From Ursus arctos (lineage: Eukaryota > Chordata > Mammalia > Carnivora > Ursidae): a stretch of DNA of 64,000 bases. The position numbers and the translations under genes are program-made. The DNA lies in NCBI RefSeq assembly GCF_023065955.2, contig NW_026622886.1, forward strand, positions 11,418,001-11,482,000, in the 5' to 3' direction. The notes beneath the pieces were generated by a model. The model saw only the letters and a list, made by a program, of their open reading frames with translations. It searched no databases and was not told the DNA's origin. Shown here piece after piece: positions 34,231-46,255 of the stretch (position 1 is its first letter; each line of letters begins with the position of its first letter).

Positions 34231-34375
34231 AGTAATGTAGTTCTCTAAAAATGACCACATAAGTTGCAAAGTGATCTTAAATCTCAATGGGAAAAATTAT
34301 AATTGTGCTGTGATCTTTAAACATTTTTGTGAAAATATTTAAAACTCTTACTATTGGTTTTAAATGCCTAGAGAA

Positions 34376-34570
34376 GGGACGCTTGGGTGGCTTAGTCGGT
34401 GAAGCATCTGCCTTTGGCTCAGGTCATGATCTCAGGGTCCTGGGATCGAGTCCCATATCAGGCCCCTTGCTAGGCAGGGAGCCTGCATCTCCCTCTCCCT
34501 CTGCCTCTGCCCCCTGCTTGGGCTCTCTCTCTGTCAAATAAATAAATAAAATCTTTAAAAATAATAAAAT
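34376..34570 (+). mobile_element. CAN-SINE in Tigger
   Basis: Head GGGACGCTTGGGTGGCTTAG; target copies AAATGCCTAGAGAA (34362-34375) and AAATGCCTAGGGAA (34571-34584). Confidence 0.95.
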
Positions 34571-34705
34571 AAATGCCTAGGGAAATGAGAAAATTAGTAG
34601 ACCTAGTATTTATTTGCTATACTGTAATTTGAATCATTAGAAACATTGAGAATGAAATGTTTTGGGCTTTTTGAATTTTGTTTTTTGTTTAAAACTTATC
34701 AGGAA

Positions 34706-34904
34706 TGGGGCACCTGGATGGTTCAGTCAGTTAAGCATCTGCCTTCAGCTCAGGTCATGATACTGGGGTCCTGGGATTGAGCCCCACATTGTGGGGGTCC
34801 TTGCTCAGCGGGGAGTCTGCTCCTCCCTCTCCTTCTGCTCCCCCACTCCTGCTCTCTCTCCCTCTCTCTACCTCAAATAAATAGATAAAATCTTTAAAAA
34901 AATT
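34706..34904 (+). mobile_element. CAN-SINE in Tigger
   Basis: Head GGGGCACCTGGATGGTTCAG; target copies AAAACTTATCAGGA (34691-34704) and AAAACTTATCAAGA (34905-34918). Confidence 0.95.
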
Positions 34905-35695
34905 AAAACTTATCAAGAGTAGTTTGAGCAGTGCTTGCCTTTGCGTCATATAACTTACTGTACAGAGTAAGCATCTTCTCTGTGCCTTGGCAAGTTGTCA
35001 TACTCCTTTCCAGGTTTGAATCAGCTTTCCATATTTTATTCTTTACACTTTCAATGTCATGAAATATCTTTGAGGGTTCCTTTAAGATGAATTTTTTATC
35101 CACATCTCTTACCCGGGAACATCTTCATCCTTTTCTGCACAACCACTTTCTGCGTTTATGTCCATAAAGTCACCTTTACTAAATTCTTTGGGCTGCGTGT
35201 CTAGAGTTGCGTAGTGGCAGTGTCATCCCACGGCCTGCTCTTTCTTCTCTACCTCCATTCACCTTTGATTTGAACTTCACTCTGATCATTACCACTTTTT
35301 GTTTCTTTGCTACCCTATTACCTTTGTTGGCCAATTCTCTATTACCCATTTTTATAAATATCACGAGTTTTGTAAATATCACTGGGAATTAAGGAGGCAA
35401 CAGGACCACATTGCTTTGTACATAAACTGAATAAGAAATGTCCACTGACCGATGACTGGCTGACTGACAGACAAGTGACATGATTGGTCACAGATCACGA
35501 TTTGGATCGTTATTTGCACAGTAATTTCATGGACTAAAAAGTTCGCAGCAAAGTTTGTCCTTAGGCAAGTACTCACAGTTAATATACTATGGTAATGGAT
35601 GTGAACTGTGAACTATGCTGTTGAGAGCCTGATGTCATTGAACTAAACCATGAAAATAGAGATTTGTTCTGTTACCACGCAAAGCAAGGGCTATT

Positions 35696-37825
35696 CTGCA
35701 CTGTGTGATGCCTGGCAGGTAGTAAGCACTTAGTAGGTAGTAGACTGTTTTACTTGTATCATCTTGGTCGTCTTCATTATATTACTACTGTTTCTACTCT
35801 TCTTTCTCAGCTACAGGCCACTGAGGAGTGAGCCGGAGAGGGAGGGGCTGGTGCTGGGAGGTGGCAGACAGTCCTGTGTTTTCAGCCAAGTGTGTAAATT
35901 GCCATGTCCAAGGGATACCTTAATCTCAACTGAGGATTCAGGCCAAGGGCTTATTGGCAGAGGTCTGGGAAGGAGTTTGGGGGAGTGCCAGCAGGTGGGC
36001 AGGACTCAACAGCAGAGAGGTGGGGCAGGCAGGGCTCTGAGATGAAAGAAGCAGATGGTGTCTGAGAGGTCTGTTCACAGATCACAGGGCTCTGGCCGTG
36101 GGTCTTGGCTAGAGCTGTGGCCAAGGCTTGGTGAGGGCAGCTGGCAAGAGCAGGCCAGGACTCTAGGCCAGGTAAAGCCTACACCAGTTACCAGAACAGG
36201 GAACCGGTACATGAGTCAAGGAAGAAAAATACTCATCTGAGTGAGAAAGAGGGCCTCCAGGTCGAGAGTCAGGTGCAGACACAATTGCTACAGCTTAGGG
36301 GGTAGCAGAGAAGAGCCCAGAGCGCCTCCGCTCGGGACAAGAAGGTGACCCATCATTGAGCCCCATCAGGAAAAGGAGAGGGAACTGAGACTCCTCTAGT
36401 TATACTTTCTGCCCCACATGGGTGACCTTGGAGCCCAACCCTGGGGTTGAGGGGTGGGGACAGGCGATAATAGAGGCTGTCAGCCTGACCCAACGTAGTG
36501 ATTCATTGCTTCTCTACAAAGCGGCTTCCTTCCTTCCAGTCCGTTTATCAGCCTTAATAGATTTTATCTAAGACCTTATCTACAAAGCAGTACACTTAGC
36601 CAAGGCAGGCCCATTGGGTAAGAAGGAATGATGAACATTTGACTCTCAACTAATAAAAAAGAAACACAGAATAATAATGACTCAGATATACACTGTGTCA
36701 GCGAATGATACTGCAAATATAAGATGCGTATCAATCCCATAGGACTGCATTCAGGCATGTAACTGAAACTTGACCAAAGAGGTTCGTTTTCCTCACGTGG
36801 TTAGATGTTTCGGAACACTTAGTTCAGGGCTGCTCTGGTGACTCCCAGTGCCAGCAGGGATTTTGGCTTCTCCTATGTTCTTGCTCTGCCCTCCTTAACA
36901 TGCGCAGGGCTGCTGAACCAGATGACGCCAGGGGACCCTACCGACATTGTGCAAGGGTATTTTCCATTTGCTTATACAGATCTACTCTCTACTCTTCTTC
37001 AAGCTGTTCAGTGCCCTGAGAGGCTGACTTAAAGATCAGACATCATTTGAGCTCCCCTGCCCTCTGACTTCCAGTAGGGTTTGGCCAATGGGAGGCACCA
37101 CCAACAGGAGATGGTAAGTTTGGGGTCATTAGCCCCCTAGTCCCTTTCGTGTGGGTCACCACAGGCTGCTCCTGTTGGGTAGCCCTGTCCACTCAGCTAC
37201 TTTCCCAGTCCTAGTAACGCCTCCCTTGCCTTACAGGTGGTCATACCTCCCTGAAGTTGCTAACACCACCTTACTGCACCACTCGTAACCATGTTTCCTT
37301 AATACCGACCTTTTCAAAGAGTGCCTCTTCTCAGAGTCTCCACCATTAGCCTTTTGGAGTGAGCCATCTATCTCCTTCCAGAACCCTGACCAATTCAACA
37401 CCATAATCTGTGCATAGCTGGCGTGGCCCTATGCAGCAGCACAGTGTGGTCCTTTCATCCCCAGAGCTGCAAGAGGGATAGTCCACCCCCAGGCATCAAG
37501 TTGGATTTCAGACAGGAAGAAATGGCAAAAGGCACCAAAAGGCTCTTTGCCAGGAAAACAGCAGCTTTTTAGGAAGTCACAGAACAGGATGTCTGAGGAA
37601 GTGAGTATTTGTAACTGGGCCATTGCTGCCCCCAAATGAAAGTGTGTTTCTATTTCAAGGGAAGAAGCAGAGAGGGGTATTACGTAGGCTACAGGCAGTG
37701 TTTGCAACATCATATCACTCTTTTGGACTTTTTAAGAAAAAGTTACAAATAACTTACTGTTCTGAGTCCTTTCCGCAGTTCATACTTTGAACTAGGGGTG
37801 TTTTCATTCAACAGTAAAAATACAG
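35696..37825. other. Intergenic, mostly unassigned, moderately GC-rich
   Basis: Contains a G-rich stretch near 35820-36180 without a recognisable gene. A repeat-like block near 37060-37390 (GGTTTGGCCAATGGGAGGCA) is familiar from an old mammalian repeat I cannot name. No exon evidence. Confidence 0.4.
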
Positions 37826-38283
37826 TGGTCCGCCCTTATCTGCAGTTTTGCTTTCTGAGGTTTCTGTTACCCTCAGTCAACAGAGTCGGGAAGTGGACGG
37901 TCCCCCCTCTGAGGATGGATGGTCAGAAGACGAGGTAGCCGAACACCACGTCACCACGCCTGCGTCACTCATGTCGCTTCATCCGCTTCGTCTCATCACA
38001 CAGGCATTTTGTCATCTCACATCCTCACAAGAAGGAGGGTGAGTACAGAACAATGAGGTCTTTTGAGAGAGAGACCACATGCACATAGCTTTTATTACAG
38101 TATATTGTTATAAGTGTTCTATTTTATCATTATTGTTGCCTAATGTATAAATTATACTTTATTATCGGTATATATGTGTAGCAAGAAAACAGTATATAAG
38201 GGGTTTTGGAGCTATCCATGGTTTCAGGCACCCACTGCGGGTCTGGGAACAGACTCCCTGCAGATAAGGGGGATGACACTGAT
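37826..38283. mobile_element. Short Tigger-like DNA element with terminal inverted repeats
   Basis: Left end CAGTGGTCCGCCCTTATCTG and right end CAGATAAGGGGGATGACACT are near-perfect inverse copies. The interior is A+T-rich and noncoding. Confidence 0.8.
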
Positions 38284-38420
38284 AACTTCCATGTATTGAG
38301 CCCTTATTGAATGCTTTACATGCATGATATCTTCGAACCCTCACCAGGAGGCTTCCCACTCTATAGCTGCAGAAACCACAGCTGCGTGGTTTTGAGTGAT
38401 GTGTTCAGTATAATGTCTGA
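38284..38420 (-). mobile_element. MIR-like fragment
   Basis: Diverged reverse-complement MIR: ATGTATTGAGCCCTTATTGA, TTTACATGCATGATATCTTC. Confidence 0.5.
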
Positions 38421-39460
38421 GCTAACAGCTGGGTCTGTCTATCTGTCCCCAGAGCTCATGCTGGTAGCCACTGTACTTCTCGGAGTGTCCCTTAAAACCT
38501 GCGTCTCTTTCTGTTCTCATTTCTCCCCTGGGGAAGAGCCTGTGCACACAATAAGGAAATCTAGGTCATAGCTAATAAGCCCCCTGCATCCTTAGAACGT
38601 GTCCCACTAGAAATAAAGGCGAGGGAATCCCAAGTTGGAGACAGTAGGGCATTGAGCAGAGGGATTTGGGTCCCGATGGAAGCCAATATGAAGAGCAAGC
38701 AGAGTCTATGAAAATAACATAATTATTATTTCAGTTGGGAGGCCCACAGCCCCTGGGGTACTTTGGTTGTCATATCTCTGAACCTGCTTAGTCACCAGCT
38801 TTCACACTGGGTCAGGCATTCTGCTAAGTAGATGAGAGATGTCAAGGGGCAGCAAACCCGGTCTTTGGAGGAAACTGGAGTAGGCAGGAGTCAGCTTGGA
38901 GGGCTTCCCACCACCATGCTTTGGGACATGTCTAACTGACTGTCCCGCTGCTCCTGACAGCACGTGATTCTAGAAGGACAGGAAATGTTGTATTTTTGCT
39001 CATGTGAGGGCCATGAGGACTGGAGCAGGAGTGCTCAGAGTGCAGTACTCAGTGCTTTCATTGAACCTTCTCACTTCCCACGTGGATCAAATGGGCCTGC
39101 CACAACCAGAGAGAAAGACATTACAACTATGTCTGTTAGCTAACACACTGGGTAAAGTCGTGCTTTAAAACTGAGTACACCTTCTGGGAGTAAAGAGAAA
39201 AGAGGAATAGCATAATGGCAAGCCTGCTCCCAAGAAAAGCGGCGTACTTACTGGATCGCATACTTGCTTTAGGATAGTGGTGTGTAAGGGAACACCGCCA
39301 GGGCAGTGGGTAACTCCATACAAACCGTGCCTGGATGCTGAAGGCCAGCCAAGTAAAGAATGCAAAAGCCCTGGATGCAGTTTCACCCTTAGAGTCGTAG
39401 CCAAAAATCCTAGTATTTGAAGCATGCCTCAAGTAAGAAACAGATGAGAAGTGCCAATGG
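38421..39460. other. Intergenic, nothing assigned
   Basis: Unique-looking sequence without an exon signal or clear repeat. Confidence 0.45.
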
Positions 39461-39464
39461 GAAT

Positions 39465-39660
39465 TTCAGTCCGGGCTTCATCACCAACTTGCTTTGGGAA
39501 CTTGGGACTTCAACATTCTCAAAAAAACCTCAGTTTGCTGATCTGCAAATTGGAGCGAACAACATCTCTGTTCAACTTACCTAACAGGTATGTTATGAGA
39601 AGAAAATGAAATAGAAGATGTGAAAATGCTTTGTCAATGTTCAGAGTTCTACACAAAAGG
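39465..39660 (+). mobile_element. MIR SINE
   Basis: MIR-like order: CATCACCAACTTGCTTTGGG, CAGTTTGCTGATCTGCAAAT, then AGAAGATGTGAAAATGCTTT. Confidence 0.65.
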
Positions 39661-40168
39661 AAGCTATTCCAGATACTCCCAGTCTCCAAGTTCAAGTGTG
39701 AAAAAACAAATAAACAAACCCGCTAAACCCTTTAGAGCTGCACCATTCAACACCGTAGCCACTAGGCACACTGGCTATCGAGCATTTAAAATGTGACTAG
39801 TACAACCGAGGAACTGGCTTTTAAATTTTACTTAGTGTTAATGAATTTAAGTTGAAAAACTGATGCTTGATTCAGTTATTGGCAAGCTTTTAAGAATGCT
39901 TGGAACAACCTGAGTATGTGAGCCCAATTTTTAAACTATAAATTATATGAAATCTAAATACATATCAATTGTTGCAGATGAAATTTAGTGTTTGAATTGA
40001 GATGTGCTGCAAGTATAAGGTACATACCAGACTTCAGACTTAACACAAAAAAGAATGTAAAATATCTTGTTAGTAATATTTTATATTAATTATGTATTGA
40101 AATCATATTTTGTATAGGGTTAAATAAAATATATCATTAAAATGAATTTTACCTCTTTGTACTTACCT

Positions 40169-40372
40169 TTTTTTTTTTTTTTTTTAGATTTTATTTATTT
40201 ATTCGACAAACATAGAGACAGCCAGCGAGAGAGGGAACACAAGCAGGGGGAGTTGGAGAGGAAGAAGCAGGCTCACAGCGGAGGAGCCTGATGTGGGGCT
40301 TGATCCCAGAACACCGGGATCACGCCCTGAGCTGAAGGCAGAAGCTTAACAGCTGTGCCACCCAGGCGCCCC
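40169..40372 (-). mobile_element. Young CAN-SINE subfamily
   Basis: Body GACAGCCAGCGAGAGAGGGA, end CCACCCAGGCGCCCC; TGTACTTACCTTT on both sides (40158 and 40373). Confidence 0.95.
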
Positions 40373-40435
40373 TGTACTTACCTTTTTTTTAATGCTCAGC
40401 CCAGTGCCTGACACATGATTATTCTCTCTCTCTCT

Positions 40436-40620
40436 TTTTAAAGATTTTATTTATTTATTTGACAGAGAGCAAGAGAAAGCACAAGCAGGGAGAGCAGAGG
40501 GAGAGGGAGAAACAGACTCCCTGCTGAGCAGGGAGCCGGATACAGGGCTCGATCCCAGGATCCTGAGATCATGACCTAAGCCAAAGGCAGACCCTTAACT
40601 GACTGAGCCACCCAGGGACC
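40436..40620 (-). mobile_element. CAN-SINE
   Basis: T-rich end, GACAGAGAGCAAGAGAAAGC body, closing GAGCCACCCAGGGACCC. A (TTTG)n run and an older SINE follow directly. Confidence 0.93.
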
Positions 40621-40626
40621 CTTCTC

Positions 40627-40731
40627 TTTTGTTTGTTTGTTTGTTTGTTTGTTTGTTTAAGTAATCTCTATACCCAATGTGGAGCTCAAACTCACGACCT
40701 GAACGCTCTTCTGACTGAACCGGCCAGGCTG
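40627..40731 (-). mobile_element. Old short SINE with (TTTG)n start
   Basis: TTTG repeats lead into AAGTAATCTCTATACCCAAT and GGAGCTCAAACTCACGACCT, the reverse complement of the old tRNA-type SINE also seen at 32134 and 56303. Confidence 0.75.
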
Positions 40732-41580
40732 GTACTTATCTTAGGTCTTTGTACTTATCTTAAGGTGACTACTAGGAAATTTACAATTATGGGGTGGCCT
40801 ACATTATATTTCTATTGGGAAGCACCACTTTAGAAAGAGCCAGTGAGCAAAGGGGTCCTCATTTCCTTATAGGAACTAAGGAGAGAGGTTGCAGAAATAA
40901 ATTCCATGGTCCCAAGGCAAAGTGCTGGCACCATTTCCTGGGTTTCTGAGAATCAATAGCAAAAACAGAACAGCTCAGAGCTGGGTGGGGTTGATTCCCT
41001 GCCTGATTCCTTTCCATGCTCAGGCTCAAAACACATCATCTTCAAACTCCTATTGCTATCATTGCCTTGGCAAAATGAGACCATAGCTGTTAGCTGGGCT
41101 TTCATTTGGGGACCACAGCATTTTAATGACTGGGGGATTTCAGGAGAAACTAGTGGCTCTGATGAGATTCTGAAAATCAGTATGAACTCCATTTTTCCAC
41201 TTCTGCTCTTTACAGGTTCACCTTAGACCCCACATGTGGTGGAAAGCCACCGCCAAGTATTTGCTTTTCTCCGGTTTTGAATCTTTTCTGCCAGAGCTGC
41301 CTTGTTTTCGAAGTGATTTGCACGCAGACTGCTGGAGGAGGATGCCAGAGGAAGTCTGGCCATGCGAGCCAGCCTGCCAAGCACATCTGGAAGTGGTTTC
41401 AGGGGCCGCCTCACCCCGGCAGCCAGCGCAACGCCTGATTCCCAGCTCTCCCAGCTGCTCCGCGCAGGAGTGGAAGAAACCCGAGCCTCTCCAAAGTCAA
41501 CGCAAGCAAAGGGGGGGGGTTGGAGGCAGGGGGAGGAATACTCTCTTGGAAATGTGATATTGGCCTTGGGGCTCTCCAGC

Positions 41581-41722
41581 CCTTTGGGCTTTCCAATGGG
41601 ATCTTAGAAGCAGCCGAAGCCGCGTGAAGGGCAGCAGCCCCGGGCCAGCCAGGAGTTGAACGCTCTGCCCTACAGCTCTTCTGGACGGAGGAGCCCAAAG
41701 CCCTGCCCTCACCCTTCACCAG
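41581..41722 (+). promoter_or_regulatory. GLT8D2: Candidate GLT8D2 promoter and 5' untranslated exon
   Basis: A locally GC-rich, repeat-free island lies at about 41.28-41.83 kb. It contains a CCAAT box (41593-41597) and, about 130 bp on, the donor CACCAG|GTAAAC ending at 41722. The placement, on the GLT8D2 strand between the two genes, suits the gene's noncoding first exon, which would splice to 53008. The transcription start, exon start and splice partner are inferred. Confidence 0.45.
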
Positions 41723-42590
41723 GTAAACAGAAATTGACGAGCAATGTGGCAGCCCTTCCATTCTACCCTGGCCCGCCTGCAGCAGCCCTCTGCTTTGCCG
41801 CAGATTCAAGAACGCAAGTCAGAGGCGGATTGTCCCACATGAACTTTGCCTTCAGGAGCTCCCAGCCAATGTTCGTAGCATGCCGAGGCAACCATTTTTC
41901 TTCCCCCCCACCTTTTTTTTTGCCATTGTAGCAAATCCAGAATACTCTGTGCAAGTTTTTCACATTCTGGACTGCTTTTCCCAACCTGGTTTTAACTCCC
42001 CTGAGCAGTGTGATTTATTATTTTCATCATACTTTAAGCATGGAAGTCAGCGGTGAGCTAGATAAATGAGTCAGATAAATGCGAGTATTTAAATGCAGGT
42101 ACATTTCTGAGCCACGAAAGATTTAATTGAGCTGTGATTCATGTTTTCAGAACCTGAAAAAAAAATTAGTAGTGTGGAACTCTAAATGATGCTTATAAAT
42201 ATATTAGTTGTTGTGTTTGGGTTGAAAATGCTTTCTTAATGTTCAAAAACTATCTTACGTTCACTTCAGGAGTAAATGTAGTACCTCGGATAAGCCTGAC
42301 AGATAACTTCTGATGTGAGTTAAGAAGGAATAGTTAACACAAGAGTAAAAAGAGGGAGAGAAAGAAAACATGATGCTATCTAAACATCTGGCTGTCCTGG
42401 GGGGGGGGGGCGGAAGCAGTCTCTAGCTGTTTGGCTCCCTGTGTAGTCAGTTAGCAAAGTGACATTGCTTGGTTTGTTTTGTCTTTTCCTCCAAATGGCT
42501 TCGTGTCGCATTTCTTTACGGAATCCTGTTTGTGCTTAGCCCTCTGTCGAATACAGGTACAAGCAGAGCACTGCAGTGTGGTGGTGAGAA
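41723..42590. other. Presumed GLT8D2 5' intron, proximal part
   Basis: Mostly unique-looking sequence with a 10-12 nt G run near 42400. Nothing else assigned. Confidence 0.45.
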
Positions 42591-42770
42591 CATGGGCTCT
42601 GGGGCCAGATCACAGAGTTCAGTCTATGCATTGCCACTAACAGCCTTTATAAGCTTTGACTCTGACTACTTACTTGTCTGTGCCTCTATTTCCTCATCTG
42701 TAAAGTGGGAATGAAGTGACATTGTAGGTCTAAAGGACATAATGCAGGATCTGCAGAGTAGTGAGGCCCC
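42590..42770 (+). mobile_element. MIR SINE
   Basis: GAACATGGGCTCTGGGGCCA, then TTTCCTCATCTGTAAAGTGG: 5' half and core of MIR in order. Confidence 0.9.
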
Positions 42771-43346
42771 TGGTGGTGCCGACGATGACCATGGTGATGA
42801 TGGACGTGGCCCCACATCCTGCGTTGGGTAGCAGGCCAGCCTTTGGCACATTGTTCCCTCTGATAGTCCAGTCCTCCAAGTGTTCCTCAGCTCCTCCCAT
42901 GTTATTTCTCCAGGGAGCTGCTTTCTTCCTTCCTTCTCCTCAAACCCCTCTTTTTCTTTTTTCTTTTTCTTTTTTTTCCACCCTGGCTCTTTTTATTTCT
43001 TCTTCGTTCTCTTTCCTTGCTGAGAGAAAGACATGCTCATTAAGCCACAGTTCACATAGTTTTCATTTCTAGTTCCCAGGGAGCATGATTCTAAATACTT
43101 CCTTTATTTCAGCATTTCACAAAGACTGTTCTGAAGAACATAGGCCCATGGGGAAAATATGTTCTGTGAACCATATCACCCTCTGAGAGATCTCAAGGCA
43201 TAATGGCATTTTAAAGGTTCTGAGAAGTCCTGCAGTAGAGAAATCTGCTTAAGGTTGTTAAACCACCAAAGTTCCCGGTGGACCCCAGAACTGTTTTATC
43301 ACATAACGTTGATTAGCCTTTCTCAGAGCACACTTTGCTGTATCCT

Positions 43347-43538
43347 TTTTTTTTTTTTAATTTATTTATTTGACAGAGATAGAGACAGCCAGCGAGAGAG
43401 GGAACACAAGCAGGGGGAGTGGGAGAGGAAGAAGCAGGCTCATAGCAGAGGAGCCTGATGTGGGGCTCAATCCCATAACGCCGGGATCACGCCCTGAGCC
43501 GAAGGCAGACGCCCAACGACTGCACCACCCAGGCGCCC
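43347..43538 (-). mobile_element. Young CAN-SINE subfamily
   Basis: Body GACAGCCAGCGAGAGAGGGA; perfect 18-bp target copies CACACTTTGCTGTATCCT at 43329-43346 and 43539-43556. Confidence 0.97.
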
Positions 43539-43744
43539 CACACTTTGCTGTATCCTATTCTGGCCACATTTGTTTTCATTTTGGTTCCTCTTACAGACAT
43601 GGTATTTCATACCTCCCCTAGCAAACACCCAAGGGGATGTGGTGTTCTTCCTTTCCTAGTTAAGGACATGAGATGATCACCTGTGCCATATTGATATATA
43701 GAAAATCTGGCCTAAAGTGGACAGCTGGGATCAGCAGTTTTTGT

Positions 43745-43880
43745 GCAAAGGGCCAGATTGGTGGCTGTGCAAGCCATATGGTCTGTTTTGCACCTACTCA
43801 GATCTGCTGTCGTAGTGTGAGACAAGCCGGAGACCAAAGGTCAAAGAATAAACCTAGCTACGTTCCAATAAAACTCGACT
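43745..43880 (+). mobile_element. hAT-like short element fragment
   Basis: GCAAAGGGCCAGATTGGTGG, AGCCATATGGTCTGTTTTGC, then TTCCAATAAAACTCGACTTA: same family as 9993 and 22276. Confidence 0.6.
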
Positions 43881-44359
43881 TAGAAGAAATGGGCAGGATT
43901 TGATGCAGGGCCCATAGTTGGTTGGCACCTGCTCTGCAACCATTCTGTGAAAGAATGCTTCATTCCAACACAGGAGAAAGCAGAGCAGGTCCTCCAGGCG
44001 AAGACTGCCTCATCAGGCTTCTCTGTCCTGTGTATTTTGGTGGATCTTGAGTAAACCATTCGTGCTAGAGCAAAAAGTAAAAAGGTCAGAGATGTTTCGT
44101 GAGAGACCAAATTCCCGAGTCCTGATTTTGTCCTTCTTTCTCCTTTCTTCAGGTGAACGCATGCTCTTGTCCTGTTTATGACTCCGTAGCTCGCATGGTT
44201 TAAGACGCAGTGCTCTGTAAAATGTTTCATGCGTGTGCAAACTGCAGGGTGCAAGTCTTATGGAGGGAAGTTTAATCACAGAGCTTATGTCAGTTGCTTG
44301 ACACATAATGATTGCAATCAGCAGTGGAAAGTGGTTGGCTTCAGTGTCTATTAAGATGG

Positions 44360-44590
44360 TTAAGAACGAGAACTCAGAGCCAGACTGCCTGGGTGGGAAG
44401 CTCTGCCACTCGTTAATTGTGTCACGCTCCCTGAACTTGAAGTTTCCTCATGGGTAAATCAGGGATAGTAACTTTATGGGTTGTTGTGAGAATTGAATTA
44501 GTGAATGCATGTAAAGGTCATAAAACAATGCCTGTCACATAGAAATTGCTACGTAAATGTTACCTATTATTATTATAGGCTATTTAATTA
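44360..44590 (+). mobile_element. MIR SINE
   Basis: Near-complete MIR: GAACTCAGAGCCAGACTGCC, TTCCTCATGGGTAAATCAGG, GGGTTGTTGTGAGAATTGAA, CAATGCCTGTCACATAGAAA. Confidence 0.9.
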
Positions 44591-44778
44591 AATCGGCAGC
44601 ACAGCCCCATTTTACTCATTGGGTTTTGTAAATTGCCCAGGCTTGCATGGCTAAGAAATGGGACAGAACGAGGATTGAAAGTCAACTCTTTTTAATGACA
44701 AAGGCCATGATATTTCCACTCAGGTACAGGCCTGCCAGATTTAAGTCACTCAATAATATCTTTAAGGAGTCCCCTCTT

Positions 44779-44977
44779 GGGAACCTGGGTGGCTCAGTCG
44801 TTTAAGCGTCTGCCTTTGGCTCAAGTCATGATCCTGGGGTCCTGGGATTGAGCACCACGTCCTGGGATTGAACCCCATGTGAGCCTTCCTACTCAGCAGG
44901 GAGTCTGCTTTTCCCTCTGCCTCTCCTCCCTGGCTTGTGCTCTCTCTTCTCTCAAAAAAAAAAAAAAAAAAAAAAAG
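44779..44977 (+). mobile_element. CAN-SINE with an internal 20-bp duplication
   Basis: GGGAACCTGGGTGGCTCAGT head and a 20-nt A tail. A 20-bp-period repeat of GTCCTGGGATTGA starts at 44839 and again at 44859. Target copies AGTCCCCTCTT (44768-44778) and AGCCCCCTCTT (44978-44988). Confidence 0.94.
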
Positions 44978-45068
44978 AGCCCCCTCTTTTATCTTTCATT
45001 CTGATTTCCAGGTTCTTTCCTATTCCTCCTTACCTAAACCCATAGCAGACAGGATTAATCAATCAGAG

Positions 45069-45139
45069 CTCTTTCTTTTCTTTTCTTTTCTTTTCTTTTC
45101 TTTTCTTTTCTTTTCTTTTCTTTTCTTTTCCTTTCTCTT
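45069..45139. repeat. (CTTTT)n homopyrimidine microsatellite
   Basis: About 13 units of a pentamer, all pyrimidine on the plus strand; capable in principle of triplex formation. Confidence 0.98.
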
Positions 45140-45929
45140 TAACCAACTCTGGTGATAGCTTTAGATTCCGTCTCAATTTAGCAATACCGAAAGCCCCTAC
45201 CCACTGATTAGAGTTGGCATGTAGACTAAAACTTAGGGGCTCTGATTTTTTAAATATTTTTCTGGAGTTCTTGCCATTTTTGCCTTTTCTTCCAAGGCAG
45301 AGCTAAGTCACTTAGCCACTGCCAGGTCTTAAAGCATTCTTTCCAGATTTGGCCATAGGCCTGAACCCTTTGGCATCTGGTTAAATAGCTCCCTGTGTAA
45401 GGTTTTCAGGGACCCATTTTTAAACTTAACGGTCATTTCTTAGGTCCGGACCAATTCTCTAAACTCCTCGTTTCTTCCTAGTCACAGACCCCGGGACCTC
45501 AGCCTTCTTTCCTCTGCTCTTTGAAGGTGCCACCCCCCCCCCCCCCCCCAGTGCCTTGCCTAAGGAATCCTTCTCTCCAACACTGGCTTCGAGGCTCCAT
45601 CTTTCTTCCTGTCTTGAAGACAAGCCCATGGGCTCTTCAATGCCAAAGGCTTGGCTATTTATGACTGCAGAGAAGCCACCACACAGGAGTCACTCAGCCT
45701 AAGAAAGCTTACAAAAGCGCAGGGAACACAGTTCCTGGGCCTTCTTGTATTGATGGTCAGAAAAAGGCTAACAAAAAGACCAGGGCCGTCTGCTTTTATT
45801 CCTGGACTAGATCCACAGCCCCCTCCTTCTGGCCTTTTTCCTGAGTAATGGTATGCTGCCCCTTTTCTTCCTGGGATTGAGGAACAGAACAAGAGCCTTG
45901 TTTCCTTTCTTCTTCTCCCCTCTTTCTCA
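45140..45929. other. Presumed GLT8D2 intron; C run, nothing else assigned
   Basis: Holds a C homopolymer near 45533-45550. No exon or clear repeat otherwise. Confidence 0.45.
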
Positions 45930-46255
45930 TCATTCATTCCACACACATTTATTGAGGCACACAGAGGTGGGCAAGCCACAGTGCCTGTCCCCAGTCATCT
46001 CATGATTTAGGGGAGAAGACGGGCATACCCATGATACTAGAACAGTGTTCTGAGTGCAGGGATAGGGATAGGAATGGAGATCAGGGGAGTACTCAGGCAG
46101 GGTAATCAGGTAAGACTTCCTGAAGGAGGTAATGCCTGAATTAAGTCTTGAAGGAACAAGTGACAGTTTACTGGGGAAAGAGAAGGGGAAAGGGCATTCC
46201 AGGTAGAAAGGACTGCATGAACCAAAGCTCAGAGGCAAGAAAGCATTTTTTACAT
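45930..46255 (-). mobile_element. L2 LINE fragment
   Basis: Reverse-complement L2 order: CACACATTTATTGAGGCACA, GACTTCCTGAAGGAGGTAAT, GGGCATTCCAGGTAGAAAGG. Confidence 0.8.

Larger units (their letters stand above)
34004..35695 (-). mobile_element. Tigger/pogo-type DNA transposon relic, split by three SINEs
   Basis: The left end reads CAGGCAGTCCTTGCTTTGCA and the right end is its inverse (ACGCAAAGCAAGGGCTATTC), giving matching terminal inverted repeats with the shared core CCTTGCTTTGC. The minus-strand frame 34903-35103 resembles the C-terminal tail of Tigger/pogo transposases (ERSMTTCQGTEKMLTLYSKL, ending TTLDKF). The rest of the transposase is degraded or missing. Inactive. Confidence 0.75.
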
